From contig NZ_JACIDB010000003.1 in the NCBI RefSeq assembly GCF_014196115.1, positions 186,001 through 250,000 of the forward strand: a stretch of 64,000 bases of DNA. Direction: 5' to 3'. A program made the translations under genes and the position numbers. The notes below the pieces were generated by a model. It saw only the letters and a list, made by a program, of their open reading frames with translations, ran no database searches and was not told where the DNA came from. Shown here one piece after another: positions 16,581 to 25,599 of the stretch (within the stretch, counting starts at the first letter, position 1; the number at the start of each line of letters is the position of its first letter). The DNA comes from Sphingomonas aquatilis. GTDB taxonomy: Bacteria > Pseudomonadota > Alphaproteobacteria > Sphingomonadales > Sphingomonadaceae.

Positions 16581-19174
16581 CCCTCCCGCGCCAACGCCTT
16601 CAGCCGATACAGCGTGTCCAGCGCCTCGCGCGGCGTCAGCGCGTCGACGTCGAGCGCCTCCACCTCCGCGCGGATCGCGTCGCACGTCTCTTCCTCCACC
16701 TGCGCGGCGGCGGCGAAGAGCGGCAGGTCATCCAGCCCCGCAGCCAGACCGCCGGTCTTCGCCCGGCTCGCCTCCAGCTTGGCGAGCACCGCCTTCGCCC
16801 GCGCCACCGTCGCCGGCGGCATGCCCGCCAGCCGCGCGACGGCCAGGCCGTAGCTGCGATCCGCCGGCCCCGTCGCCAGTTCGTGGAGCAGCACCAGCTC
16901 GCCCTTCCACTCGCGCGCGCGGACGTGGTGCAGGGTCAGCGCGTCGCAGCGTTCGGCAAGGCGGGTCAGCTCGTGGTAGTGCGTCGCGAACAGGCAGCGG
17001 CAGCGATTGTCCTCGTGGATCGCCTCCACCACCGCCCAGGCAATCGCGAGCCCGTCATAGGTTGAGGTGCCGCGCCCGACCTCGTCGAGGATGACGAAGC
17101 TTTGCGGTGTCGCCTGCGCCAGGATTGCCGCGGTCTCGACCATCTCGACCATGAAGGTCGATCGGCCGCGTGCCAGATTGTCCGACGCGCCGACACGGCT
17201 GAACAGGCGATCGACCAGCCCCAGCGTGGCGCTGGTCGCGGGCACGAAGCTGCCTGCCTGCGCCAGCACGGCGATGAGCGCGTTCTGGCGGAGGAAGGTC
17301 GACTTGCCGCCCATGTTGGGGCCCGTGACCAGCCACAGGCGGGAGTCGGGCGACAGCGTACAGTCGTTGGCGACGAAGCGCTCGCCGGCCTTGGCGACGG
17401 CGGCCTCGACCACCGGGTGCCTGCCGCCGACGACGTCGAAACAGGGATGATCGGCGATCGTGGCGCGCGCCCAGCCGCCTTCGGCCGCGCGCTCGGCAAG
17501 GCCTGCGGCGACGTCGATCCGGGCGAGCGCATCGGCGGTCGCGGCGATCGCCTCGCGCTGCGCCAGTGCCGCGGCGGTCAGCTCTTCCAGATGCGCCGCC
17601 TCAGCGGCGAGCGCATGCGCGCCGGCCTGCGACACCTTGGCCGCGACCTCGTGCAGCGCGGGCGTGTTGAAGCGCACGACGCCGGCCAGCGTCTGGCGGT
17701 GGGTGAAGCCGCTATCGGGTTGCATCAGCGCGTCGGCCGATCGCGCCGGCACCTCGACGTGATAGCCGAGCACGTTGTTGTGGCGGACCTTCAGCGTCGC
17801 GATGCCGGTTGCGGCCTTCATCTCCGCCTCCAGTGCCGCGATCGCGCGCCGCCCGCCCGCGCCGGTATCGCGCAGCGCGTCGAGCGCATCGTCATAGCCC
17901 GCCGCGATATAGCCGCCGTCGCTCGCCTCGATCGGCGGCGAGGGGACGAGCGCGCGGCGGAGCAGGTCGATCAGCGCGCCATGGCCGCGCAGCGCAGGCG
18001 CGATCCGGCGGAGCAACGCCAGCGGTGCGTCGATCTGGCCCAGCCGTTCGCCGAGGTGCCACGCGCCGTCCAGCCCGTCGCGCAGCTGCCCCAGATCGCG
18101 CGGCGAACCGCGCCCCGCTGCCAGCCGGCCGATGGCGCGCCCGATATCGGGCAGTGCCCGCAGCGCCGACCGCACCTGCTCGCGCTGGCCGGCCTGATCG
18201 TGGAAATGCTGCACCAGATCCAGCCGCTCGTCGATCGCACGGGCGTCCATCAGTGGTGCGCCAAGATCGCTCGCCAGCGCCCGTGCGCCCGCGCCCGTCA
18301 CCGTCCGGTCGATACAGTCGAGCAGGCTGCCCTTGCGTTGGCCGTTGGTGGTGCAGGTGAGCTCCAGGCTTTCGCGCGTCGCGGCGTCGATCGCCATCGT
18401 CTCCGCGGCGCGGGCCAGCTGCGGCGGGCGGAGGAAGGGCAGGGCGCCCTTCGCGGTATGCTCCAGATAGGCGACGAGGCCGCCCGCCGCCGCCAGTCCT
18501 GCGCGGGAGAAGCTGCCGAAGCCGTCGAGCGTCGCCACGCCGAACAGCGCTTTCAGCCGCGCCTCCGCGCTGCCGCTGTCGAAGCCGCCGCGCGGCCGCA
18601 GGCTGGTCGCCGCGTCCGCATGGTCGCTGGTTTCGGAGGCCACCACCTCGGCCGCACCCAGCCGTGCGAGTTCCGCACCCAGCGCGTCGGCCGAACAATC
18701 GATCACCACGAACCGCCCGGTCGACACGTCCGCCGCCGCCAGCGCCACCGCGCCCGCCGCCTCGCCGATTGCGACGCACCAATTGTCGCTACGCGCGTCG
18801 AGCAGCGCTTCCTCGGTCAGCGTGCCGGCAGTGACGACCCGCACAATCGCGCGGTTGACCAGCGCCTTGCTGCCGCGGGCCTTGCGCGCCGCCTCGGGGC
18901 TTTCGGTCTGTTCGGCAATGGCGACGCGGTGGCCCGCCTTGATCAGGCGCTGGAGGTAGGCGGTCGCGGCATGGACGGGCACGCCGCACATCGGCACCTT
19001 CTCGCCGTCATGCTCGCCGCGGGCGGTGAGGGCGATGTCGAGCACCTGGCTCGCGATGCGCGCATCATCGAAGAACAATTCGAAGAAGTCGCCCATGCGG
19101 TAGAACAGCAGGCAATCCTCCGCCTCCGCCTTCAGGCCGAGGTATTGCGCCATCATCGGGGTGGGGGTGGTCAT
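16577..19174 (-). CDS. mutS: DNA mismatch repair protein MutS
   Basis: Recognises base mismatches and small loops and recruits MutL. The 865-residue length is normal. The mismatch-binding domain I carries FYRMGDFFELFFDDA, in which the first Phe and the Glu contact the mispair. The ATPase shows Walker A TGPNMGGKST near residue 618, the Walker B in SFVILDEVGRGTST, and the dimer-interface ATHYHEL. The start at 19174 lies 6 bases after the toxin stop codon, with no clear ribosome-binding site of its own, so coupling to the toxin gene is likely. mutL is not in the window. Confidence 0.96.
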   Translation of the reverse strand: MTTPTPMMAQYLGLKAEAEDCLLFYRMGDFFELFFDDARIASQVLDIALTARGEHDGEKVPMCGVPVHAATAYLQRLIKAGHRVAIAEQTESPEAARKARGSKALVNRAIVRVVTAGTLTEEALLDARSDNWCVAIGEAAGAVALAAADVSTGRFVVIDCSADALGAELARLGAAEVVASETSDHADAATSLRPRGGFDSGSAEARLKALFGVATLDGFGSFSRAGLAAAGGLVAYLEHTAKGALPFLRPPQLARAAETMAIDAATRESLELTCTTNGQRKGSLLDCIDRTVTGAGARALASDLGAPLMDARAIDERLDLVQHFHDQAGQREQVRSALRALPDIGRAIGRLAAGRGSPRDLGQLRDGLDGAWHLGERLGQIDAPLALLRRIAPALRGHGALIDLLRRALVPSPPIEASDGGYIAAGYDDALDALRDTGAGGRRAIAALEAEMKAATGIATLKVRHNNVLGYHVEVPARSADALMQPDSGFTHRQTLAGVVRFNTPALHEVAAKVSQAGAHALAAEAAHLEELTAAALAQREAIAATADALARIDVAAGLAERAAEGGWARATIADHPCFDVVGGRHPVVEAAVAKAGERFVANDCTLSPDSRLWLVTGPNMGGKSTFLRQNALIAVLAQAGSFVPATSATLGLVDRLFSRVGASDNLARGRSTFMVEMVETAAILAQATPQSFVILDEVGRGTSTYDGLAIAWAVVEAIHEDNRCRCLFATHYHELTRLAERCDALTLHHVRAREWKGELVLLHELATGPADRSYGLAVARLAGMPPATVARAKAVLAKLEASRAKTGGLAAGLDDLPLFAAAAQVEEETCDAIRAEVEALDVDALTPREALDTLYRLKALAREG

Positions 19175-19180
19175 GATTCG

Positions 19181-19459
19181 TCAGTCGGCATCGGGTTGGC
19201 GTGCGCCATGCCGGATGGCGAGGATCGTGACCAGATCGCCGTGTACGTCGTAGCGTAGAATATAGGGCGGCACGTTCGTCATCTCGCGCTGACTGCCACC
19301 CGCGGGACGCCCGCGATGGGGGAAGTCGGCAAGGCTCTCGCCAAGGTTGAACAGCCGCGTACCGATCCTGTCCGCAGCCTGCGGATCGAACTGTTCGATA
19401 TAGGTGATCGTACCGTTCAGGTCTGCGAGCGCCGCTGGGTCCCAGACGACCTCAGCCAT
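19181..19459 (-). CDS. RelE/ParE family toxin
   Basis: A 92-residue protein with the RelE/ParE pattern: VVWDPAALADLNGTITYIEQF at the N-terminus, ADFPHRGRPAG in the middle, and the C-terminal strands ILRYDVHGDLVTILAIRHGARQ. In this superfamily the terminal Arg/His-rich strand is functionally important. ParE members poison gyrase and RelE members cleave ribosome-bound mRNA; the sequence does not separate the two, although the RHGAR ending is common in ParE-like proteins. Its start overlaps the upstream antitoxin gene by 8 bases. mutS begins 6 bases downstream. Confidence 0.82.
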   Translation of the reverse strand: MAEVVWDPAALADLNGTITYIEQFDPQAADRIGTRLFNLGESLADFPHRGRPAGGSQREMTNVPPYILRYDVHGDLVTILAIRHGARQPDAD

Positions 19460-19640
19460 TCTGGTCGTTGAGCCAGTCCTCGAAAGTCTTGCGACCGGGC
19501 TTGCCCCAGGTCAGCAGCCATTGTCCGACGACGACGTGCTCGACCGGAGCGCCCGCGGCGCACGCTGCCTTGGCACGCGCAAAGTCGCTCGCGTCCGGAA
19601 TGCGGCGCGGTCGGGGGACGATGTCGGCCTCGTGCTTCAT
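19452..19640 (-). CDS. Putative cognate antitoxin of the RelE/ParE toxin
   Basis: A 62-residue protein directly upstream of the toxin gene and overlapping it by 8 bases, which is the classic antitoxin-first order. The sequence (ARAKAACAAGAPVEHVVV, then TWGKPGRKTFEDWL) has no clear ribbon-helix-helix or HTH at its N-terminus. The acidic, Trp-containing C-terminus is a plausible toxin-wrapping tail. I base the function on position and size rather than on a recognised family. Confidence 0.65.
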   Translation of the reverse strand: MKHEADIVPRPRRIPDASDFARAKAACAAGAPVEHVVVGQWLLTWGKPGRKTFEDWLNDQNG

Positions 19641-19730
19641 GCCGCGATCATACCTGCTCCGCCTTTGGGTTGAAAGCCTGTGCCGGAACGGCCAAGAGCC
19701 GTAGCGTCCTTCCCCGGCAGCGAGGTCCCC

Positions 19731-21989
19731 ATGTCCGACACAGCGTCCGTCCAGTTTTCCGAGCGCGAGGCGCTGCTGTTCCATTCGGAGGGGCGCCCGG
19801 GCAAGATCGAGATCATCGCGTCCAAGCCGATGGCGACGCAGCGCGACCTCGCGCTTGCCTATTCGCCCGGCGTTGCGGTGCCGGTGCAGGCGATCGCCGA
19901 CGATCCCGCCACCGCCTACGATTATACCGCCAAGGGCAACCTCGTCGCGGTCATCTCGAATGGCACCGCGATCCTCGGCATGGGCAATCTCGGCGCGCTG
20001 GCGTCCAAGCCGGTGATGGAAGGCAAGGCGGTGCTCTTCAAGCGCTTCGCCGACGTCGACTCGATCGACATCGAGCTGAAGACCGAGGACGTCGACCGGA
20101 TCATCGATGCGATCGAACTGATGGAGCCGAGCTTCGGCGGCATCAACCTGGAAGACATCAAGGCGCCCGAATGCTTCATCATCGAGCAGACGTTGCGCGA
20201 GCGGATGAACATCCCGGTCTTCCATGACGACCAGCACGGCACCGCGATCATCTGTGCGGCGGGGCTCATCAATGCCTGCCTGCTGACCGGGCGTCGGCTG
20301 GACGAGGTGAAGGTCGTGGTCAACGGCGCGGGTGCCGCGGCGATCGCCTGCACCGAGCTGATGAAGGCGATGGGCGTGCGCCACGACAACGTCATCATGT
20401 GCGATCGCGAAGGCGTGATCTATCAGGGCCGCGAGGACATCAACCAGTGGCAGTCGGCGCATGCCGCCGCCACCGACCGCCGCACGCTGACCGAGGCGCT
20501 GAACGGCGCCGACGTCTTCCTGGGCCTGTCGGCCGCGGGTGCGCTGAAGCCCGAGATGGTCAAGGACATGGCGAAGGCGCCGATCATCTTCGCCATGGCC
20601 AATCCCGAACCGGAAATCCGCCCCGAACTCGCCAAGGCGGCGCGCCCCGATGCGATCATCGCCACCGGCCGGTCGGACTATCCGAACCAGGTCAACAACG
20701 TCATCGGCTTCCCTTTCATCTTCCGCGGCGCGCTCGACGTGCGCGCGACGGGCATCAACGATGCGATGAAGATCGCCGCCGCCAACGCCATCGCCGAACT
20801 GGCGCGCGAGCGCGTGCCGGAAGAGGTGGCGATGGCCTATGGCGTGCAGCACAGCTTCGGCCCCGAATATATCATCCCGGCGCCCTTCGATCCGCGGCTG
20901 ATGGAGCTGGTGCCCTCCGCCGTCGCCAAGGCGGCGATGGATTCGGGCGTCGCGACCAAGCCGATCCTCGACATGGAGGCGTACCGCCAGCAGCTGCGCG
21001 CGCGGCTCAACCCGACGACGTCGGTGCTCAGCCTCGCCTATGAAGGCGCGCGGGCGCGGCCGAAGCGCGTGCTGTTCGCCGAGGGTGAGGAGGAAGTGGT
21101 GCTGCGCGCCGCCATCGCCTTCAAGGAGGGCGGCTATGGTACGCCGGTGCTGGTCGGCCGCGACGACGTGTACGATCGCCTGAAGGCTTTGGGTGTCTCC
21201 AACCCGCAGGAATATGAGGTTCACAACAGCCGCCATTCGCCGCTGGTGCCGAAGATGGTCGACTTCGTGTACAACCGCTTGCAACGCCGCGGCTATCTGC
21301 GCCGCGATGTCGAGCGGATGATCAACCAGGATCGCAACGTCTTCGGTTCGGCCTTGCTCCAGCTGGGCGAGGCGGATGCGATGATCACCGGCATCACCCG
21401 CACATGGGCGGAGTCAATGCGTCAGGTGAAGCGCGTGATCGATCCGGAGGCGGGGCGCACCCCCTTCGGCATCCACGTCCTCGTCGGGCAGAGCCACACC
21501 GTCTTCATCGCGGACACGACGGTGAACGAACGGCCGACCGGCGAACAGCTCGCCGACTTCGCCGAACAGACCGCGCAGGTCGCGCGCCGCATGGGCCACG
21601 AACCGCGGGTCGCGATGCTGAGCTATTCGACCTTCGGCAATCCGAAGGGCGCCTGGGTCGACAATATCCGCGACGCGGTGTCCGAACTCGACAAGCGCAA
21701 TGTCGGCTTTGAATATGAAGGCGAGATGCCGCCCGACGTCGCGCTGAACCCCAAGCAGCTGGCGAACTATCCCTTCGCGCGCCTGTCGGGCCCGGCCAAC
21801 ATCCTGATCATGCCGGGCCTGCAATCGGCGCACATCGCCGCCAAGCTGTTGCGCGAACTGGGCGGTGACAGCGTGATCGGCCCGATGCTGATCGGCATGG
21901 AAAAGCCCGTGCAGATCGCACCGATGACCTCGACCGCGAGCGAGCTGGTGACGCTGGCGGTGCTGGCGGCGGGCGGCATAGCGCGCTGA
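19731..21989 (+). CDS. maeB: NADP-dependent malic enzyme fused to phosphotransacetylase domain
   Basis: Oxidatively decarboxylates malate to pyruvate with NADP. The 752-residue protein has an N-terminal malic-enzyme part (about 1-430), with YSPGVAVPV, the NAD-binding VVNGAGAAAIACTEL and the metal-binding FHDDQHGTAI. The C-terminal phosphotransacetylase-like domain (about 440-752, for example RVLFAEGEEEVVLRAA and GPMLIGMEKPVQIAP) is non-catalytic and allosteric in studied MaeB enzymes. The ATG at 19731 is chosen because homology starts there. It links the dicarboxylate uptake module elsewhere in the window to pyruvate and NADPH supply. Confidence 0.94.
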   Translation: MSDTASVQFSEREALLFHSEGRPGKIEIIASKPMATQRDLALAYSPGVAVPVQAIADDPATAYDYTAKGNLVAVISNGTAILGMGNLGALASKPVMEGKAVLFKRFADVDSIDIELKTEDVDRIIDAIELMEPSFGGINLEDIKAPECFIIEQTLRERMNIPVFHDDQHGTAIICAAGLINACLLTGRRLDEVKVVVNGAGAAAIACTELMKAMGVRHDNVIMCDREGVIYQGREDINQWQSAHAAATDRRTLTEALNGADVFLGLSAAGALKPEMVKDMAKAPIIFAMANPEPEIRPELAKAARPDAIIATGRSDYPNQVNNVIGFPFIFRGALDVRATGINDAMKIAAANAIAELARERVPEEVAMAYGVQHSFGPEYIIPAPFDPRLMELVPSAVAKAAMDSGVATKPILDMEAYRQQLRARLNPTTSVLSLAYEGARARPKRVLFAEGEEEVVLRAAIAFKEGGYGTPVLVGRDDVYDRLKALGVSNPQEYEVHNSRHSPLVPKMVDFVYNRLQRRGYLRRDVERMINQDRNVFGSALLQLGEADAMITGITRTWAESMRQVKRVIDPEAGRTPFGIHVLVGQSHTVFIADTTVNERPTGEQLADFAEQTAQVARRMGHEPRVAMLSYSTFGNPKGAWVDNIRDAVSELDKRNVGFEYEGEMPPDVALNPKQLANYPFARLSGPANILIMPGLQSAHIAAKLLRELGGDSVIGPMLIGMEKPVQIAPMTSTASELVTLAVLAAGGIAR

Positions 21990-22079
21990 CCGGACACGGG
22001 CCGGCGGCGGGCGATAGCGTCTTGCCGCCGGTCTCGGCCTGCGTATGATCCGCTTCGGAACCAGTTCCGGGGGGGATGC

Positions 22080-23351
22080 ATGAACAGGATGATGGTGGCT
22101 GCGAGCCTGCTCGCGGCGTGCGGCACGACGCATATGGCCTATGCGCAGGCGACGCTGCCGATGACCTATGGTGGCACCAAGCCGCCCGCCGTGGCGCAGA
22201 CGCCCGCCGCCGATCCGCGCGATACGCCCGAAGAGATCGCCAAGGATGCGGCGCGCGATCTGAAGGACAGCCATTTCTACAATCGGCCGGGCGCGACGCG
22301 CGCGCAATATGATGCGGCCTGGCAGCGCTGTCGCCTGATCGCGCGCGGGTCGCGGACGCCGTCGGGGTCGATCCCTTATTACTACAACCCGGCGCTGATG
22401 TCGCCGATCGCCGCGGGGATCGGCGGCGGGATTGGCGGCTTGATCGCCGGCGCAATCGCCGAGGGGCAGCAGCGCCGCGCCAACCGCCGCAATTGCCTGC
22501 TGATCGACGGCTGGCGCGTAGTCGAGGTGTCGAAGGAGAATGCCGCGCGGGTCGGTGCGATGACCGACGCGGATCGTGACGCCTATTTCAACGGCATCGT
22601 CGGCGCGCAGACCGTCGACGGCACGATCACCGAACGCACGACCTTCGCGCAGCCCGAGGATCTGATCGCGCGCGTCGATGCGCCGCTCAGCGCGCCCGGT
22701 ACGCTGTTCCTGGGCAAGAAGGTGGATGCCGCCGCGCCCTTCGTCCTCGCGCCCGGTGAGGCGGCGGTGGTCGTCGCCTTCCGCCGCCCGAATTCGGCGA
22801 GCGCAGGCCGGTCCGGCTTCGTGCAGCTGACGCGGTATGACACGAAGGGGCGGGACCTCGTCTATCGCCCCAAGGATTGGAAGAAGACGGGCGATAAGAC
22901 CGTCTACGACCTCGCCGTCGGTAGCGCCGATCGCAAGGCGCCCTATGAGGTCCAGGTGCTGCGCGTGACGCCGGGCGACTATGTCATCGCCTCGACCGCC
23001 GTCATCACCAAGATGGCGACGACGACCAACTGCTTCGGCGCTCCGACTTTCCATGTCGAGGCGGGCGAGGTGGCCTATCTCGGCGACTTCATTCCGGTCG
23101 TCGACAGCAAGTCGGCGCTCGGCGTCTCGACCTCCGGCATCGCCTATGTCCGCCATGCCGAGGATGCGCAGAAGGCGCTGGCCGGATCGCAGCCGGCCCT
23201 CGCCGCGGCGATGAAGCCGGCGACCTTCCGCAACAAGGCGACCTATGCCTGTTCGGCGATCACTATGGATCGCTGGGACCTGCCCGGCGTCGAGGCGCTG
23301 CCCGATGCGCCTGCACCCGCCGAGACGGCTGCGGTCAGCGCTGCGGGGTGA
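22080..23351 (+). CDS. Secreted glycine-zipper protein of unknown function, probable lipoprotein
   Basis: A 423-residue exported protein. The N-terminus has a short hydrophobic stretch and LLAAC, a good lipobox with Cys14; cleavage after AYAQA is an alternative. Residues around 107-125 (GIGGGIGGLIAGAIAEG) form a glycine-zipper segment, common in envelope proteins that associate with membranes. The remaining 300 residues look beta-rich, with LFLGKKVDAAAPFVLAPGEAA and a C-terminal AYVRHAEDAQKAL, and contain several isolated cysteines. I recognise no named family. It stands alone and ends at a bidirectional-looking hairpin. Confidence 0.72.
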   Translation: MNRMMVAASLLAACGTTHMAYAQATLPMTYGGTKPPAVAQTPAADPRDTPEEIAKDAARDLKDSHFYNRPGATRAQYDAAWQRCRLIARGSRTPSGSIPYYYNPALMSPIAAGIGGGIGGLIAGAIAEGQQRRANRRNCLLIDGWRVVEVSKENAARVGAMTDADRDAYFNGIVGAQTVDGTITERTTFAQPEDLIARVDAPLSAPGTLFLGKKVDAAAPFVLAPGEAAVVVAFRRPNSASAGRSGFVQLTRYDTKGRDLVYRPKDWKKTGDKTVYDLAVGSADRKAPYEVQVLRVTPGDYVIASTAVITKMATTTNCFGAPTFHVEAGEVAYLGDFIPVVDSKSALGVSTSGIAYVRHAEDAQKALAGSQPALAAAMKPATFRNKATYACSAITMDRWDLPGVEALPDAPAPAETAAVSAAG

Positions 23352-23362
23352 AGGGACGTACT

Positions 23363-23390
23363 GGCCGGGACGGACATCGCCGTCCCGGCC
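23363..23390. terminator. Perfect hairpin between convergent genes
   Basis: 11-bp perfect stem (23363-23373 GGCCGGGACGG with 23380-23390) and 6-base loop, placed between the stop at 23351 and the convergent SDR stop at 23398. Likely a shared terminator. Confidence 0.75.
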
Positions 23391-23397
23391 GCCGCGC

Positions 23398-24186
23398 TCA
23401 GGCGTCGATGCTGGTGCCCAACGCGGCGTGGACCAGGCCGCCATCGACCGTGATCGTCTCGCCGATCACGTAATCGCCCGCGCGGCTGGCGAGGTAGATG
23501 GCGGCGCCGGCCATATCCTCATCGGTGCCGATGCGGCCGGCGGGTATGCCTTGCGCAACGTCATCGCTATGGTCGCGGGCGGCCTTGTTCATGTCGCTGG
23601 CGAAGGCGCCCGGCGCGATCGATGTGACGTTGACGTGGTCGCGCACCAGCCGCGCGGCCATGCGCTTCGTCAGATAGATCAGTGCCGACTTCGAGGCGTG
23701 GTAGCTGTACGTCTCCCACGGGTTGAGGCGCTGGCCGTCGATCGAGGTGATGTTGATGACCTTGGCCGGGCGGCCCGGTGTGCCGGCGGCCTTCAGCAGG
23801 CCGTGCAGCGCCTGCGTCAGGAAGAAGGGCGATTTGACGTTGAGGTCCATCACCTTGTCCCAGCCGCTTTCCGGGAACTCCTCAAACGGCACGCCCCAGG
23901 CGGCGCCCGCATTGTTGACGAGGATGTCGAGCTTGTCCTCATGCGCGGCGAGTTGCTCGGCGAGCGCCTTGCAGCCGGTGACGGTGCTGACGTCGCACGG
24001 CAAGGGGATGCAATTGGGCCCGAGTTCGGCGGCGGTGTCGTCGCAGGCCGGTCCCTTGCGGCTGGAGATATAGACCTTCGCGCCCTGGGCGATAAAGCCG
24101 GCGGCGATCATCTTGCCGATGCCGCGGCTGCCGCCGGTGACGAGCGCGACCTTGCCGTCGAGGCGGAAGAGGTTGGTGGTGTCCAT
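23398..24186 (-). CDS. Short-chain dehydrogenase/reductase (RhlG-like)
   Basis: A 262-residue classical SDR. It has the cofactor motif TGGSRGIG (about residues 17-24), NNAG near residue 97, the catalytic Ser in NITSIDGQRL and the dyad YHASK. SSRKG after the second strand suggests NADP preference because basic residues follow. The C-terminal TVDGGLVHAALG is typical. The start at 24186 is supported by AGGAGA upstream. It lies 120 bp downstream of an acyl-CoA dehydrogenase gene on the same strand, so a role in acyl-CoA or 3-oxoacyl metabolism is possible but unproven. Confidence 0.85.
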   Translation of the reverse strand: MDTTNLFRLDGKVALVTGGSRGIGKMIAAGFIAQGAKVYISSRKGPACDDTAAELGPNCIPLPCDVSTVTGCKALAEQLAAHEDKLDILVNNAGAAWGVPFEEFPESGWDKVMDLNVKSPFFLTQALHGLLKAAGTPGRPAKVINITSIDGQRLNPWETYSYHASKSALIYLTKRMAARLVRDHVNVTSIAPGAFASDMNKAARDHSDDVAQGIPAGRIGTDEDMAGAAIYLASRAGDYVIGETITVDGGLVHAALGTSIDA

Positions 24187-24306
24187 GATGTTTCTCCTGG
24201 TTACGCGCCGCGGCAAAGCCGCGTCGTCAGTCGGGTTCGCGTGCCGCGACCCGCTGGCCGCGGTAGGCCGCCGAGCCGCGGATCAGCGGGGCTGATTCGC
24301 TGCGGC

Positions 24307-25452
24307 CTACCCCCCGCGTTTCATCGTTTCGCGCGCGATAATGACCTGCTGGATCTGGCTGGTGCCTTCGTAGATGCGGAACAGGCGGACGTCGCGGTAC
24401 AGGCGTTCGATGCCGTAATCGGCGATATAGCCCGCGCCGCCATAGACCTGCACCGCCTTGTCGGCGACGCGGCCCACCATCTCGCTGGCGAAATACTTCG
24501 CCGCCGCGCTTTCCAGCACGACGTCCTCGCCGCGGTCTTTTTTGGCCGCCGTTTCCAGCACCATCGCGCGGGCGACGAGCGCCTCGGTCTTCATGTCGGC
24601 GATCATGCCCTGGATCAGCTGGTGTTCGGCAATCGCCTTGCCGAATTGCTGGCGGCCGGTGGCATAAGCGACGCTGTCGGCGATCAGCCGTTCGGCCACG
24701 CCGACGCAGACCGCGCTGATGTGCAGCCGGCCGCGGTCGAGCACGCGCATCGCGATCTTGAAGCCTTCGCCTTCCGCACCCAAGCGATTGGCGACCGGCA
24801 CCGGCACGTCGTCGAAATGGACGTCGGCGACCTTCGCGCCCTTCTGTCCCATCTTCTTTTCGGGTTCGCCGATTGTGATGCCGGGCAGGTCCTTGGGCAC
24901 CAGAAAGGCGGAGACGCCGCGCGCGCCCTTCTCGTCACCGGTGCGCGCCATCACGGTGAAGAGCTGCGCCTTGTCGGCATTGGTGATGTAGCGCTTGGTG
25001 CCCGACAGGCGATAGACGTCGCCATCTCGAACGGCACGCGTCTTCACGCTGCCGGAATCGCTGCCGACATCGGGTTCGGTCAGCGCGAAGCTGGTGACGA
25101 TCTCGCCGCTGGCGATGCGCGGCAGCCATTCGGCCTTCTGTTCGGCCGTGCCCGCCATCACCAGCCCCTGGCTGCCGATGCCGACATTGGTGCCGAAGGT
25201 CGATCGGAAGGCCGGCGTCGTCCGCCCCATCTCGATCGCGACGCGGCATTCCTCGACCATGTCGAGGCCCAGACCGCCATAGTCCTCGGCGATCGACAGG
25301 CCGAACAGGCCCATCTCTTTCATCTCCGCGACGACCGCGTCGGGGATGGCGTCGGCGGCCTCCACATCGGCTTCGAGGGGGCGCAGCCGTTCGCCGACGA
25401 AGCGACGGACGGTGTCGATCAGCGCGTCGAAGGTTTCGGGGTCGAGGGCCAT
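24307..25452 (-). CDS. Acyl-CoA dehydrogenase
   Basis: A 381-residue FAD enzyme introducing a trans-2 double bond into acyl-CoA in beta-oxidation or amino-acid catabolism. Recognisable segments are GLFGLSIAEDYGGLGL, the substrate/FAD loop TEPDVGSDSGS, GRQQFGKAI, and the catalytic Glu in RIYEGTSQIQ, the usual position for short- and medium-chain enzymes. VYGGAGYIADYGIERLYRD is the FAD-binding C-terminal block. Chain-length specificity cannot be read. An electron-transfer flavoprotein is not encoded nearby. Confidence 0.93.
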   Translation of the reverse strand: MALDPETFDALIDTVRRFVGERLRPLEADVEAADAIPDAVVAEMKEMGLFGLSIAEDYGGLGLDMVEECRVAIEMGRTTPAFRSTFGTNVGIGSQGLVMAGTAEQKAEWLPRIASGEIVTSFALTEPDVGSDSGSVKTRAVRDGDVYRLSGTKRYITNADKAQLFTVMARTGDEKGARGVSAFLVPKDLPGITIGEPEKKMGQKGAKVADVHFDDVPVPVANRLGAEGEGFKIAMRVLDRGRLHISAVCVGVAERLIADSVAYATGRQQFGKAIAEHQLIQGMIADMKTEALVARAMVLETAAKKDRGEDVVLESAAAKYFASEMVGRVADKAVQVYGGAGYIADYGIERLYRDVRLFRIYEGTSQIQQVIIARETMKRGG

Positions 25453-25599
25453 GCCGTATCCACTGCAATGCCCGGTGACGGGCGGGTTGTGACCTGATTA
25501 TCCTATGATCTGGACGAAGCGGCTGCAAACCCGAAATTCGAAAGCGTGATTGACCACCCCCGGTGCGCGGCTATGATCCCCGACAAAACAGGAGCTTGC

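Noticed and set aside
17102..19258. Long plus-strand open frame antisense to mutS
   Set aside because: Antisense to a confident gene, low-complexity Arg/Ala/Gly composition, no homology or ribosome-binding site.
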